Origin: an uncultured Polyangiaceae bacterium | Lineage (GTDB): Bacteria > Myxococcota_A > Polyangia > Polyangiales > Houyiibacteriaceae | Direction: 5' to 3' | Assembly: GCA_947258625.1 (NCBI GenBank) | Contig: CAMYJN010000126.1 | Location: 1 to 6,774 of the forward strand | Length of the DNA stretch: 6,774 nt | Shown: positions 6,010 through 6,774 of the stretch, one piece after another | Layout of the letters: every line of letters begins with the position of its first letter | How positions within the stretch are numbered: the stretch's first letter is position 1 | The notes under the pieces: generated by a model | What the model was told of the DNA's origin: nothing | The model's database searches: none | The model's input: only the letters and a program-made list of their open reading frames with translations | Translations under genes and position numbers: made by a program

Positions 6010-6774
6010 CTACCGCAGCAAGTAGTTGCGCAGCGCTTCCTTGGCGACGTAGCTCGCCTTGATTCGCCACGTGGGCTCGTTGACGACGAGCGCGGCGACC
6101 GCGATTCGAGGATCGTCGACGGGCGCGTATCCGACCCACCAGTTGTACGTGCGGTGCGGATTGTAGCGGCTGAGTGTGCCGGTCTTGCCCGCGATGCTGA
6201 CGCCGGGAAGGAAGGGACGCCCCTTGGAATCCCAAAACGCCTTCTTGGATGTTCCCTTCGTCACCGTTCGCGTCATCATTTCGCCGGTGAGACGCGCCGT
6301 GTGTCGCGGCAAGACCTGCCGAAAAGTCCGCGGCGCGTGCTGGTAGAGCGTCTCGCCGGAACCGCTTTCGATTCGATCGACGATCGCCGCATACGGCATC
6401 TGACCGTCATTCGCGATGGTCGATGCCAGCAATGCGCCATGAAGGGGGGAAAGCTGGCTGTGCCAGAACCCTGCAGCCATTCGCGCCCGCTCGAGGCGAC
6501 TGCCGGGCACGTCCACCGGGCTTGGCGACACGGGAAGATCAAAAGGCAACCGCTGTCCGAAACCGAAGGCCGAAACGTATTGCGTCATCCGAGCCTCGTC
6601 GATGTGTCGGTCCGCAAGCTTCGCGAACACCGCGTTGATCGAATAGCCGAGTGCGTCGGCCATCGTCGCGCACCAGCGATCCCGTTTGGGGCTATCGACC
6701 AAATCGGCCGCCACCAGTCCCCGCATCCCTCCGCCGTAGCAAACCGAGGTCGAGCTCTTCACGCCCGCGTCGAT
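6010..6774 (-). CDS. Penicillin-binding protein transpeptidase, C-terminal 254 residues (5' end off the window)
   Basis: This is a serine DD-transpeptidase domain of the type that cross-links peptidoglycan stem peptides in the periplasm. Of the three active-site motifs, two are visible: SIN (SxN, codons 6642-6634, visible residues 45-47) and KTGT (K197-T200, KTG codons 6186-6178). The catalytic SxxK serine must lie upstream, beyond position 6774. Supporting blocks are QLSPLHGALLASTIANDGQMP (the usual helix after SxN), MMTRTVTKGTS before KTG, and WWVGYAPVDDPRIAVAALVV, the strand following KTG. The frame stays open to the window edge, so the GTG at 6762 is an internal codon and not a start. The C-terminus ends right after the transpeptidase fold, with no extra domain. 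The layout resembles class B enzymes (PBP2/FtsI/PbpA-like), but the diagnostic N-terminal part is not in view, so the class is inferred. It is followed after 91 nt by the solute-binding protein gene. Confidence 0.9.
   Translation of the reverse strand: MDAGVKSSTSVCYGGGMRGLVAADLVDSPKRDRWCATMADALGYSINAVFAKLADRHIDEARMTQYVSAFGFGQRLPFDLPVSPSPVDVPGSRLERARMAAGFWHSQLSPLHGALLASTIANDGQMPYAAIVDRIESGSGETLYQHAPRTFRQVLPRHTARLTGEMMTRTVTKGTSKKAFWDSKGRPFLPGVSIAGKTGTLSRYNPHRTYNWWVGYAPVDDPRIAVAALVVNEPTWRIKASYVAKEALRNYLLR

Noticed and set aside
6760..6762. GTG as a start codon for the transpeptidase
   Set aside because: The frame continues open to the window edge, and the catalytic SxxK motif must lie further upstream. 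The codon is therefore internal and the gene is truncated by the window.

Overview
The window is G+C-rich bacterial DNA (clearly above 60% by eye). It carries five protein-coding genes, of which two run off the window edges. The gene complement is housekeeping and cell-envelope. The GyrA and Hsp70 sequences, the codon bias and the alanine-rich SPOR protein look most like a myxobacterium or a related deltaproteobacterial lineage. That placement is an impression from family resemblance, not a phylogenetic result. I see no phage, transposase, CRISPR, tRNA or rRNA.

Layout. Positions 1-1046 (minus) hold the N-terminal 348 residues of an Hsp70/DnaK-family chaperone with a GTG start. Upstream of it on the same strand is a complete gyrA (1138-3741, 867 aa), with 91 nt between the two. 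A 165-nt divergent intergenic region (3742-3906) separates gyrA from a plus-strand gene for a single-pass membrane protein with a C-terminal peptidoglycan-binding SPOR domain (3907-4641). A 464-nt gene-free stretch (4642-5105) then separates this gene from two minus-strand genes that converge on it. These are a periplasmic family-3 (amino-acid type) solute-binding protein (5106-5918) and, 91 nt upstream of it, the C-terminal part of a penicillin-binding transpeptidase (6010-6774, 5' end outside the window).

How they fit together. GyrA (supercoiling) and Hsp70 (protein folding) are cytoplasmic and could share a transcript. The other three products act at the envelope: a SPOR protein that would bind denuded septal glycan, a transpeptidase that cross-links peptidoglycan, and a secreted binding protein with no permease or ATPase gene in view.

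The most unusual DNA is the convergent intergenic region. It contains a nested palindrome of about 190 nt: outer arms of 37 nt (33 matching, the first 21 perfect) around an 18-bp hairpin. It also has a candidate minus-strand intrinsic terminator inside the left arm, a degenerate third copy of the arm sequence, and two G-quadruplex motifs on opposite strands. This reads as either an unusually elaborate two-way transcription boundary or a small non-autonomous dispersed repeat. I found no convincing new multi-gene system.
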